Shown here piece after piece: positions 57,122 to 64,000 of a stretch of DNA of 64,000 nucleotides. The notes below the pieces were generated by a model. That model was not told the DNA's origin. It saw only the letters and a list, made by a program, of their open reading frames with translations, and ran no database searches. Source of the DNA: Methylocella sp. Lineage in GTDB: Bacteria > Pseudomonadota > Alphaproteobacteria > Rhizobiales > Beijerinckiaceae. Each line of letters opens with the position of its first letter. Position 1 is the stretch's first letter. A program made the translations under genes and the position numbers. The stretch is from assembly GCA_037200525.1 (NCBI GenBank), contig JBBCGG010000001.1:2832501-2896500 (forward strand), in the 5' to 3' direction.

Positions 57122-57505
57122 CTACAGCTTTTTCAATTTTGGTCTCCGCTGCAGTGGGGCGGGCTCGCTCGGTACAACATCTGGCCTGATGGCTTCGATA
57201 AGCTTCAATGCCTGCTTCTGAGTCGCTGCGTCCAAATGAATGAGGAGATCGACAACCGCGCCGCCCCTTTCGGGATGCATCTCTAATAACATCCAAGGCT
57301 CGATGTCGAAGGCTGCGGCCAGCGCATTCAGAATAGGCTCAGAGTAGGGCTGTTTGCCACTCTCGATTCGCTGCAGGCTAGCATGGGAGATCAATTCTTC
57401 TCCTCCCGGAGTTTCCTCTAGGCGCGCAGCCAGCTTGCGCAGAGACATGTGCTTGTACAGCCTCCACTCGCGAATGTAGTGCCGTGGCTTTGCCCTGGGT
57501 GCCAT
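57122..57505 (-). CDS. XRE-family regulator, repressor-like
   Basis: 127 residues. The N-terminal helix-turn-helix reads REWRLYKHMSLRKLAARLEE ... ISHASLQRIESGKQPYSEPILNALAAAFDIEPWMLLEMHP; the tail is helical with no peptidase domain, so it is not a LexA/CI type. Divergent from a second HTH gene, the layout of a phage-like switch, with two GTGTACCAA repeats between them. Confidence 0.82.
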   Translation of the reverse strand: MAPRAKPRHYIREWRLYKHMSLRKLAARLEETPGGEELISHASLQRIESGKQPYSEPILNALAAAFDIEPWMLLEMHPERGGAVVDLLIHLDAATQKQALKLIEAIRPDVVPSEPAPLQRRPKLKKL

Positions 57506-57512
57506 TTGCCAA

Positions 57513-57590
57513 GTGTACCAATTTGTGAAGCCGCCGTGGTTACAACGGGTGTACCAAGGCGGTTGACAAGAATGCTACGTAGGGCGTAAC
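57513..57590. promoter_or_regulatory. Divergent control region of the two HTH genes
   Basis: Two direct repeats GTGTACCAA at 57513-57521 and 57549-57557, 36 bases apart, then TTGACA at 57563-57568 and TAACAC at 57587-57592 (18-base spacer) heading right. TGCTACGTAGGGCGTAAC (57573-57590) resembles the site at 56192-56209. The predicted transcript start falls at or next to the ATG at 57599, so that mRNA may be leaderless. Confidence 0.5.
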
Positions 57591-57598
57591 ACTTGAGA

Positions 57599-57823
57599 AT
57601 GAACGCTCTTAGAAAATTCCGGGTCGAAGCGGGCCTATCCCTCAAGCAGCTCGCGGATTCGTGTCAATCGACCAGCGCAACATTGAGCCGTGTCGAGAGG
57701 GGGCGGCAAACGCCTTCGTTCGATTTGCTGGAGCGTATCATGGGCGCTACAGGCGGCGCTGTTACGCCAAACGATTTCCTTTCCACTAAGGCGCGGGCTC
57801 GCGACACGGCCCTGGCGCCATGA
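57599..57823 (+). CDS. Small XRE-family regulator
   Basis: 74 residues, almost only a helix-turn-helix: NALRKFRVEAGLSLKQLADSCQSTSATLSRVERGRQTPSFDLLERIM. Cro-like in size. It faces the repressor-like gene across the shared control region. The stop overlaps a following frame (ATGA at 57820). Confidence 0.78.
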   Translation: MNALRKFRVEAGLSLKQLADSCQSTSATLSRVERGRQTPSFDLLERIMGATGGAVTPNDFLSTKARARDTALAP

Positions 57824-57981
57824 TCCTTGCTTTTTCATCACGAAATTTCGGAGCAGGAAAAGTCGAATTCATCACTCGACGTGCTTACTCGGCTCGAATC
57901 GGCACGCGCTCCAGCATCAATCCATTGCGCAAATCGTCAAAGCGCTCTGATCGAGTGCCTGCAGAATTCCGCCAAGACGAC
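57820..57981 (+). pseudogene. Possible gene cut by IS copy 2
   Basis: A frame starting MILAFSSRNFGAGKVEFITR overlaps the HTH stop by 4 bases and runs without a stop into the left end of the IS3-family element at 57982. Coupling suggests a real gene, but no family is recognised and no continuation was found beyond 59251. Confidence 0.35.
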
Positions 57982-58015
57982 TGGCCTGCCCCCATGGGGT
58001 GATCCAGTTTGAATG

Positions 58016-58882
58016 TTAGTGCATTGTCGGCCCTGGCGCTATTGCTGGCGTGGCGGGCGAAGCTGGTCCGGATTGCGAAGCCGGCCATTGCAGGGTCTCC
58101 GGGGCTGGCGGCTTGTAGCCCAGCGATGAGTGCGGGCGCACGGTGTTGTAGTGGCGTCGCCATCGCTCAATGACGACCTTCGCCTCCTTGAGAGTGTAGA
58201 AGATTTCACCATTCAAAAGCTCGTCGCGCAGCTTCGAGTTGAAGCTCTCGCAATAGCCGTTCTCCCAGGGACTGCCCGGCATGATGTAGGCGGTCTTCGC
58301 GCCGACGGCGGCAATCCAGTCACGCAACGCCTTGGCGATGAACTCCGGGCCGTTGTCGGAACGAATGTGGATCGGAACCCCTCGCAAGATGAAGAGGTCC
58401 GAGAGAACGTCGATGACGTCCGCTGCCTTCAGCTGCCGGTTAATCCTGATCGCGATGCATTCGCGGGTAAATTCGTCGATGATATTCAGCATGCGATATT
58501 TCCTGCCATCATGAGTGCGGTCCTCGACGAAGTCATAGGACCAGACGTGGTTGGGGCATTGCGGGCGCAGCCGGACGCACGAGCCGTCATTGAGCCAGAG
58601 ACGCCCGCGCTTGGGTTGTCTGGCCGGAACTTTCAGCCCCTCGCGTCGCCAGATCCGCTCGACCCGTTTGACGTTGACCTTCCAGCCTCGCTCCCACAAC
58701 ATCGCCGTGATGCGGCGGTAGCCATAGCGGCCGTACTGGATGGCGAGCGCCGTGATGTCGGCGATCAATGCCGCTTCGTCATCGGGCTTGGTCGGAACCT
58801 TGCGCTGCGTGGAGCGATGCTGACCGAGAACCCGGCAAGCGAACCGCTCGGAAACGCCATGTTCGGCGATCACATGCTCCAC
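58016..58882 (-). CDS. IS3-family transposase OrfB, copy 2
   Basis: 288 residues from GTG 58882; in frame the sequence is open further upstream (LLSSARRRACVEHVIAEHGV), as expected for a fusion made by -1 frameshifting. DDE residues as in copy 1 (YDFVED, RSDNGPEF, GYCESFN). Confidence 0.94.
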   Translation of the reverse strand: MEHVIAEHGVSERFACRVLGQHRSTQRKVPTKPDDEAALIADITALAIQYGRYGYRRITAMLWERGWKVNVKRVERIWRREGLKVPARQPKRGRLWLNDGSCVRLRPQCPNHVWSYDFVEDRTHDGRKYRMLNIIDEFTRECIAIRINRQLKAADVIDVLSDLFILRGVPIHIRSDNGPEFIAKALRDWIAAVGAKTAYIMPGSPWENGYCESFNSKLRDELLNGEIFYTLKEAKVVIERWRRHYNTVRPHSSLGYKPPAPETLQWPASQSGPASPATPAIAPGPTMH

Positions 58883-58905
58883 GCAGGCGCGACGACGCGC
58901 GGAGC

Positions 58906-59184
58906 TCAGAAGTTTCCCGAGGCAGCCTCTTTCAGGATCAGCTTCTCAAGCGTCAAATCGGACACCGCTCGACGGAGCCGCGTATTCTCCGCCTCCAGCT
59001 CCTTCAGCCGCTTCACCTGATCGCCCTTCAGGCCGCCGTATTCCGACCGCCATCGATAGTATGTAACTTCCGTCACCCCTATCGAGCGGATCGCCTCCGC
59101 GACCGGTCGCCCTTGCGCGCTAAGCACTTCGACTTGCCGTAGCTTCGCGACGATCTCTTCCGCCTTGTGTCTTTTCCTCGGCAT
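58906..59184 (-). CDS. IS3-family OrfA, copy 2
   Basis: 92 residues from ATG 59184 behind GGAGG: RKRHKAEEIVAKLRQVEVLS, GVTEVTYYRWRSEYGGLK (helix-turn-helix) and a heptad region KRLKELEAENTRLRRAVSDL. The end carries G GGA AAC (complement of 58912-58918) two codons before the TGA, a classical slippery heptamer for -1 frameshifting into orfB. Confidence 0.92.
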   Translation of the reverse strand: MPRKRHKAEEIVAKLRQVEVLSAQGRPVAEAIRSIGVTEVTYYRWRSEYGGLKGDQVKRLKELEAENTRLRRAVSDLTLEKLILKEAASGNF

Positions 59185-59251
59185 TGCGCAGTCCTCCATC
59201 AGGCTCATAAGCCCATACTTCACGGAGGATCACTTTTCAGGGGGCAGACCA

Positions 59252-59620
59252 ATCCCGTCCGAAAGGGCAAAATCATTTGCGCGGCCATCGGCAAATGTTG
59301 TGGGACGCCCACAAAATACCGGCGAGTAGCGTCAGCATCATTTCCGGTCCCGAAACCGATGTGCTGATGGATAATCTCCGCCAAGCGAAACCGTGAGAGT
59401 CTTTGCATCTCCGGCGCTGGAGCCCGCGCGGAATGTTTGTGCCCGGCCGTTCCTGCGGGCTCCGGCGCGGGGCAGTATGTCTGCACGCGAAGGCGATGCT
59501 CCAGAAAGACTTCGCCGCAGCCAAGTCCTTCTGGCTCCGCGAGACTTGCCGCCGAAGCTCACCCTGGAATTGCCGGGCGCCCTTTAAGCGCTCCGGCGTC
59601 TGATCACGCGACAGGGACGC
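59252..59620. other. 369-base stretch without a recognised gene
   Basis: Open frames occur on both strands but none shows a family, a ribosome site or coupling. It probably contains remnants of sequence that flanked the insertion. Confidence 0.4.
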
Positions 59621-60775
59621 TTATTGGCACAATTGAACGGCAATGGGCGCGCGCGGCGTGAAATTGCTATGGGTCAGCTGTTCCAAAGACAGTATGGAAT
59701 CGTCCCATACGACGTTGTCCGGGTTGCACAGGTTCGTATAGGTAGACGTCGCGATTTTGAGATTCCCCTTTTTTGAAGTGGGATCGATCGCCCAGGCGAG
59801 GCTACCGGAGCTAGGAGTTCCGCGGGGCAGTTTGCAATAATTGTCCCGACACCTCGTGTTAGTGAAGGTTACGTCGTGCCCGCCACCTCCCCACACCCCA
59901 AAGCAACCATTGCCCTGATGGATTGCATCCACGTCCGTCACGGTGACATTGCCGCTCTGCTCATCCACTAGAACGCCATCGCCGGACGGCGAATTATTGG
60001 TGTCAACCAAACCCCTTGCCATGGTGATTCCGGTAGAGTGATAGATATTGACATTGTCTTCAGTCCAAGACGTCGACAGCGAAGCGACATTGGAGAAGTC
60101 CGTGAGAGACCCGTTGTTAGACGCGTTCCACTGCACTAACTGACCTCGCGGCGCTGGACCCCGTTGATCGTGACCTTCGATGAAAGATAGCGAGGAGCCC
60201 GTGCATTGCTCCAAATAGATTCCGGAAGCGCCGCGCGTTAGTCGCGTGTTCGTGACGGTCAGTGCGGAGGAGCTAATGCAATGAATATTGGTGCTATCAT
60301 AACTCGATGGATTTGGCCCGGCTGAGGGCGCGCCATCGAAGATGATGTCGGCGCCAGACACCGTAACGGACTTGGATCCATCTACGAGAATGCCCGGTCC
60401 GCCAGTATGATGAATGATGACATTTTGGATTTTCACGCCGCTGTGGCCATTGGTATTGATGCCCGGGCCATTGCTGGATGTAATCGTCATATTTTGAATG
60501 AGCTGATTGTCGCTCTTGACAATCACGGGACCGGAATTCTGATAAACCGCGCAATTCGCCGCCGCGGGGGCGGGGCCGGCCGTAGTCGCGCCGCCGCCCG
60601 GGGCCGTGGTTGGCGGGACAGAAGTTGGCGGGGTGGAAGTTGGTGGGGCCGGCGGCCTTCGAGAATGGGCCGCGGTTGCTGTATCAGCTTCGGTGAAGAC
60701 GGCCGCGCTGACGACCAACGCGCCGACAAGCCAAGGCTTGATCCACGCATTCCTACGGTCGTGCCTGTTTAACAT
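59621..60775 (-). CDS. Secreted right-handed beta-helix protein
   Basis: 384 residues; ATG 60775 follows GGGGAGAAAGAACT. Signal region WIKPWLVGALVVSAAVFTEADTATAAH, then a Pro/Thr linker (PPTSTPPTSVPPTTAP) and a helix of N/G/T-rich rungs: LIQNMTITSS, VKIQNVIIHHTGG, KSVTVSGADIIF, ALTVTNTRLTR, ITMARGLVDTNNSPSGDGVLV, GNVTVTDVDAI. Six cysteines could form disulphides. The fold is that of polysaccharide lyases and epimerases, but no catalytic residues can be named. It lies near a Wzc-like kinase, so it may process an exported glycan. Confidence 0.75.
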   Translation of the reverse strand: MLNRHDRRNAWIKPWLVGALVVSAAVFTEADTATAAHSRRPPAPPTSTPPTSVPPTTAPGGGATTAGPAPAAANCAVYQNSGPVIVKSDNQLIQNMTITSSNGPGINTNGHSGVKIQNVIIHHTGGPGILVDGSKSVTVSGADIIFDGAPSAGPNPSSYDSTNIHCISSSALTVTNTRLTRGASGIYLEQCTGSSLSFIEGHDQRGPAPRGQLVQWNASNNGSLTDFSNVASLSTSWTEDNVNIYHSTGITMARGLVDTNNSPSGDGVLVDEQSGNVTVTDVDAIHQGNGCFGVWGGGGHDVTFTNTRCRDNYCKLPRGTPSSGSLAWAIDPTSKKGNLKIATSTYTNLCNPDNVVWDDSILSLEQLTHSNFTPRAPIAVQLCQ

Positions 60776-61217
60776 AGTTCTTTCTCCCCGCCGTCTAGTT
60801 GAAGGCCCTCCTAGCGAAGGTAGAGCCTTATTCAGGGGCGACAGCCCCAAAACGCCATAAAGGCGTCGGCGAGTATATGACGAAATATGGCAATTGTTAA
60901 GCGTCACTCGGCACAGAAATGCCCGTTTTGATGCCCCAATTGCTACCGACGTTGCTATAGCGTTTATCCAGCCAGTTATTCGGATTTGTTTCGGGCGGTT
61001 CGCTTTCTCGCAACGACAATGAGGAGGCGAATGACGCAAATGGATCATGTGAGAGCGTCAACTATCTGTTAATTCTCTATTGTATTGGATTATTGAAAAA
61101 ACTGCTGCGGCGCGCTTATACATTTGGCTGATGATTAGTGCTGTTATTTAACAGCTCTGGAATGATTGTTATCGCATCATTTACGATTGTCTTCTCATTC
61201 ATGACGAGTATGATCAA
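60776..61217. other. 442-base divergent gap
   Basis: Between the leftward beta-helix gene and the rightward Hint gene. The right part (61080-61210) is AT-rich and should hold the Hint promoter. No gene or known RNA element seen. Confidence 0.4.
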
Positions 61218-62057
61218 ATGATAGAGCAACCCCAGACATCAAAACGCAATTTTTTGGCGCTTGGCGCCCGTAACGTTATGGCAATTGGAGCGATTGTCGC
61301 ATCTGCGACAATCGCCAAAGTGACGCCAGCCTCTGCCATGGAACTCAGTAGCCGCGAAGAGCGGGGCCTGTGGCGGTTTTTCGAGCCATTTTCGCACCGG
61401 CATTCGGGCCGAGGCAATTGTTTTATGAAGGGCACGAGAATTCGCACCGTTGAAGGCGAACGGAGCGTCGAAGATTTGGCCATCGGAGACATTCTGCCGA
61501 CTGCTCTGGGAGCGCCGCGCCCGATTCAATGGATCGGATATTCGCGATATAGAAAAAGCGCTCCCGGCAAGCCGTGGGCGAGGGACGTCAGACCCGTACG
61601 AATCAAGCGTTCGGCTTTGGGAGCGAATATCCCTTCCGCCGATTTGTATGTGACGCAGACCCACGCACTGTTCATTGATGGGATGCTCGTCTCGGCTGAC
61701 AGGCTGATCAACGGCGTGACGATTGACCTCTACAGCGCCGACGAACATGACGAGCTTGAATTTTTCCACATCAAGCTCGAATCGCACGATGTGATTTATG
61801 CAGAAGGCGCTCCCTGCGAAACCTTGTTGAATGTCAGCGAGAACGCCAATAACTTCGCAAGTTACCTCCGCTTATATGGGCCGCCGGCTGCGAGCGAGCT
61901 CGCCTGCGCACCGATTTCGTTCCGCGGACGACGCGGCGAATTGACTGCGCGACTCCGCAACTTGATGTCTCCGTGGCGCGAGCCGGAGAAACTCGATATC
62001 ATTCGCGACCGTTTGGCGGAACGTGCAACCTCGCTTTCAATGGAAAGCGCGGAGTGA
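61218..62057 (+). CDS. Hint-domain protein with export signal
   Basis: 279 residues. The N-terminus (SKRNFLALGARNVMAIGAIVASATIAKVTPASA) looks like a signal peptide, possibly Tat-related. At residue 67 GNCFMKGTRIRTVEGERSVEDLAIGD is the opening of a Hint_2 domain, the self-splicing fold of hedgehog and intein proteins: Cys at the splice-start position, then GTxIxTxxGxxxVExLxxGD. LYVTQTHALFIDGMLVSADRLING carries the TxxH-like histidine. The rest has no known domain. Such proteins are common and unexplained in alphaproteobacteria; protein cleavage or attachment outside the cell is a guess. Confidence 0.78.
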   Translation: MIEQPQTSKRNFLALGARNVMAIGAIVASATIAKVTPASAMELSSREERGLWRFFEPFSHRHSGRGNCFMKGTRIRTVEGERSVEDLAIGDILPTALGAPRPIQWIGYSRYRKSAPGKPWARDVRPVRIKRSALGANIPSADLYVTQTHALFIDGMLVSADRLINGVTIDLYSADEHDELEFFHIKLESHDVIYAEGAPCETLLNVSENANNFASYLRLYGPPAASELACAPISFRGRRGELTARLRNLMSPWREPEKLDIIRDRLAERATSLSMESAE

Positions 62058-62350
62058 TCGTGTTCCCGCGCCAATCGCCGCGGGGACACCTTTAAGCGCC
62101 TTGTCTTCGCCGGCGTGAAGGCTTGGCGGCCGCCGCATCTGGAATCGGATCGGTAAGTCCAAGCTCCAGGAACCGCATGAATGCGAGCCGGATATTCGCC
62201 GCTCCTCCGACGGCGAACGCCTAGTCTACTCTCTGGGAGAGCAACGCCACATTCTAAAATGGCTTCGGAGCCCAATCGCATATTGTTGTCGTATGCAAGT
62301 ATGATCCCGACCGAAAGCAGGTTGCCGAATTCGATATGAGGCAGCGCTAA

Positions 62351-62455
62351 ATGATTAAGCAACTGCGCCGATTCGGCGGGCCAAGTTGGAAGGCCAAAGC
62401 CGCCTTCCTATTTTTGCTGATCGCCTCATTGCTGATTGGCGCGGTTGTCGTTTGA
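62351..62455 (+). CDS. Possible small membrane protein, 34 residues
   Basis: MIKQLRRFGGPSWKAKAAFL, FLLIASLLIGAVVV: a basic N-terminus and one hydrophobic helix ending at the C-terminus. The ribosome site is weak (GAGGCAGCGCTAA before the ATG). No family recognised. Confidence 0.35.
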   Translation: MIKQLRRFGGPSWKAKAAFLFLLIASLLIGAVVV

Positions 62456-62526
62456 TTTTTAGAAATTTCACCGGAGCGCCCAACCGGTGGTTCCTTAAGC
62501 GTCCGTTCGGGAGGTAGTTGAATCGG

Positions 62527-62546
62527 ATGAATCATTTATGATTCAT
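62527..62546. repeat. Perfect 9-base palindrome beside a transposase remnant
   Basis: ATGAATCAT, TT, ATGATTCAT. It lies 33 bases before the transposase remnant and may belong to the end or promoter of the lost element. Confidence 0.45.
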
Positions 62547-62578
62547 TGGAGGCGGCCTGATTCGAAGAGGGGTCGCCG

Positions 62579-62707
62579 GTGTGGACGTCCGAAAATCGCG
62601 CGAAATACAATCGTGACAAGCTGCGCTATCCAAGCGATTTGACGGACGATGAGTGGTCACACATCGAGCCGCTTACGGTATTGAAATCGTCGCTAGTGAG
62701 CTGCTGA
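62579..62707 (+). pseudogene. IS5-family transposase remnant (N-terminus)
   Basis: VWTSENRAKYNRDKLRYPSD, LTDDEWSHIEPL: the first 30 residues match the N-terminus of a different IS5-type transposase; homology then stops and the frame ends at 62707. Confidence 0.75.
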
Positions 62708-62921
62708 CCCGAGCGAAAGACGACTTGATTTTCCATAACCTCCCTTACTTCAAACGTTCAGGATTTTGACGGCTTGGCCGCAATTTATCTTGCCGCAAAT
62801 AAGCGCAACGTTAGGGTGCGATCAAACCGACCCCCTCATGCTCGACAACCGCGTGACGCGCGCTGTGCTTACTGAGCCGGCGCGCTGGCTGGCAATTGAG
62901 TGGTTGCTCAAATGAGCTCGC

Positions 62922-63257
62922 GAACTGAACGATATCGAAGAAGTCTGGCGCAATTTGAAACGGCATCATCTCGCCTATCAGACATTCGCCGCGGACGATC
63001 TCGGTCACGCCATCCATGACGCGGTCGCCGAGCTCAACAAGGAGCAAATCCGCCATCCGTTGGACAGCCCCAGCGGATCGCTGCTTACACTGCAATCGCC
63101 ATTCCATCACGCCGCGCCTGTCGGAACCTTTGCCCGAACATCGTTGGCGGGCGGCATACGGCTCCTTCTGACGCACGTGCCGACGCGCTCGAATCTAGGA
63201 CCGCATCAACTTATCTGCCGTCGAATAGAACAGCGGAGCGCCAGAGCTGTGGCTTGA
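62922..63257 (+). pseudogene. IS630-type transposase remnant (C-terminus)
   Basis: ELNDIEEVWRNLKRHHLAYQ, TFAADDLGHAIHDAVAELNKE: the last part of an IS630-family DDE transposase (the final Asp/Glu region). Everything before 62922 is lost, and after about 63060 the reading is unrelated run-on. Confidence 0.7.
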
Positions 63258-63368
63258 TCTCTTGATGCGCGCTCAAGAGGACTGAAGAAAGTCAGCCCAA
63301 CCGCATTGTCTTCCTGGCGAGCCGGCCGCGAGTCTTTTTTTCGCGGCAATTGCCCCATGTGTGTCCGG

Positions 63369-64000
63369 TCACTGCTCCACGTAGCCGTAGCGAGCATAGC
63401 TTTCGTGGTAGGAGAAATGACTGACGTCTCCTTCGTAACGCGACATTTTTGCAAGGTCGACCTTATTCATCGCGACGCCGAGAAGGCGTTCGCGAACTTC
63501 CGGCGTTTTTTGCAGCGTATCCTGAGCCAGGCGTCTGTTGGTGCGCGCCCACTCTATGACGTAGATAAAGGAATCGATGAAGTTAGCCGCCGCCCTTGTG
63601 TCGACGATGGGCACGATCGGCGGAAGATCGACGATCACATAATCGAACATCTCGCGCAATTGATCGAAAAAATGCTTCGCCGCAAGAGATCCCAGTATTT
63701 TATTTGAGTGCAGGAGTTTGCCCGTTACGCCTGCGGGCAGAAAGTGCAATCCAGTCGAGGGATCGGTCAACATTGCATCAGCGATTTCGGCTCGTCCGGC
63801 GATGACATGGACGAGGCCGATGGATGCGTCCGGCGCGATCTTTTGCGTGAGAGATGGATTGCGCAGGTCGCAGTCGACCAAGATCGTGCGCTCGCCGGCG
63901 TGAGCTATCAAATGCGCAAAATTCGACGCAATGGTTGACTTTCCTTCGTTCGGCAAAGTCGACGTAACGCCGATGACCCTGTTCAGTTTTGCCGGGCCGT
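63369..64000 (-). CDS. Wzc/ExoP-type bacterial tyrosine kinase, N-terminus off the window
   Basis: The C-terminal 210 residues of a BY-kinase that controls chain length and export of exopolysaccharide. VIGVTSTLPNEGKSTIASNFA is Walker A, ILVDCDLRNPSL Walker A', DYVIVDLPPIVPIVDTR Walker B. The tail is rich in tyrosines (SRYEGDVSHFSYHESYARYGYVEQ), the autophosphorylation cluster. The frame is open past base 64000, where the membrane part should lie. It suggests that an exopolysaccharide cluster continues to the right. Confidence 0.9.
   Translation of the reverse strand, partial: GPAKLNRVIGVTSTLPNEGKSTIASNFAHLIAHAGERTILVDCDLRNPSLTQKIAPDASIGLVHVIAGRAEIADAMLTDPSTGLHFLPAGVTGKLLHSNKILGSLAAKHFFDQLREMFDYVIVDLPPIVPIVDTRAAANFIDSFIYVIEWARTNRRLAQDTLQKTPEVRERLLGVAMNKVDLAKMSRYEGDVSHFSYHESYARYGYVEQ

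Larger units (their letters stand above)
57982..59251 (-). mobile_element. IS3-family insertion sequence, copy 2 (intact)
   Basis: 1270 bp, same orientation and nearly the same sequence as 9942-11212. Both transposase frames are whole. Ends as in copy 1 (TGGCCTGCCCCC / TGGTCTGCCCCC complement). No obvious target duplication: CGAC to the left, ATCC to the right. Confidence 0.93.

Noticed and set aside
9942-59251. Composite transposon bounded by the two IS3-family copies
   Set aside because: The 48 kb between them is mostly conserved core sequence in normal order, and no target duplication flanks the pair.
46400-59620. Right attachment site (repeat of the tRNA-Pro 3' end)
   Set aside because: No copy of GTTCGAATCCCGCCACTCC was found in the window; it may lie outside or be lost.

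Overview
The window reads as the chromosome of an alphaproteobacterium of the order Hyphomicrobiales (Rhizobiales), possibly a Beijerinckiaceae-like methylotroph. The family guess is weak; the order is well supported. The evidence is gene content and order typical of that group: bamE / ubiquinol-cytochrome c chaperone / DUF177 / plsX / fabH / ihfA / merR, ribH-nusB-thiL-hppA, a DivL-type tyrosine pseudo-kinase next to tsaE, an OpgG/OpgH pair, and short palindromic intergenic repeats of the rhizobial kind.

Layout. 1-1.7 kb is the edge of a surface-polysaccharide region (FkbM methyltransferase, family 2 glycosyltransferase). 1.7-5.5 kb holds periplasmic glucan synthesis (opgH, opgG/D). 5.6-8.9 kb is glmU-glmS, the UDP-GlcNAc supply. 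9-11.7 kb is a scar in which an IS3-family element splits an already frameshifted unknown gene. 12.1-25.4 kb is core: proS, lolC/E-lolD, fluoride channel, universal stress protein, a PAS-HisKA_2 kinase, divL, a tsaE-amgK fusion, murU and a ComM/YifB ATPase. 26-33 kb holds a large secreted beta-helix protein, an AGE-family sugar epimerase, hldE and a second universal stress protein. At 33-35.3 kb a kinase/ATPase gene is split at codon 8 by an IS5-family element. 35.5-46.2 kb is again core: ribH, nusB, thiL, hppA, bamE, cytochrome bc1 chaperone, DUF177, plsX, fabH, ihfA, merR.

A tRNA-Pro(GGG) at 46.3 kb marks the left end of an integrated element running to at least 57.8 kb. Its genes are mostly on the minus strand, short, and chained by 4-bp ATGA start/stop overlaps. 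They include a frameshifted tyrosine integrase, an excisionase-like protein, an ASCH-like phage protein, several phage hypotheticals, SSB and a ParB-like protein split by another IS5-family element. A divergent pair of HTH regulators flanks a shared operator-like motif. One membrane gene, SLATT-like in layout, sits in the opposite orientation. No capsid, terminase or tail gene is visible, so the element looks like a satellite or a decayed replication/partition module.

From 58 kb to the end there is a second, intact copy of the IS3-family element, a secreted beta-helix protein, a Hint-domain protein, remnants of two other transposases, and the C-terminal part of a Wzc/ExoP-type tyrosine kinase. 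This suggests a second exopolysaccharide region. Three genes are split by insertion sequences, and each can be rejoined in frame by removing the element. At least three further single-base frameshifts lie in the integrase, the IS3 copy-1 orfA and a small gene beside ssb. These point to active decay, or to base-calling errors that raw reads should exclude.
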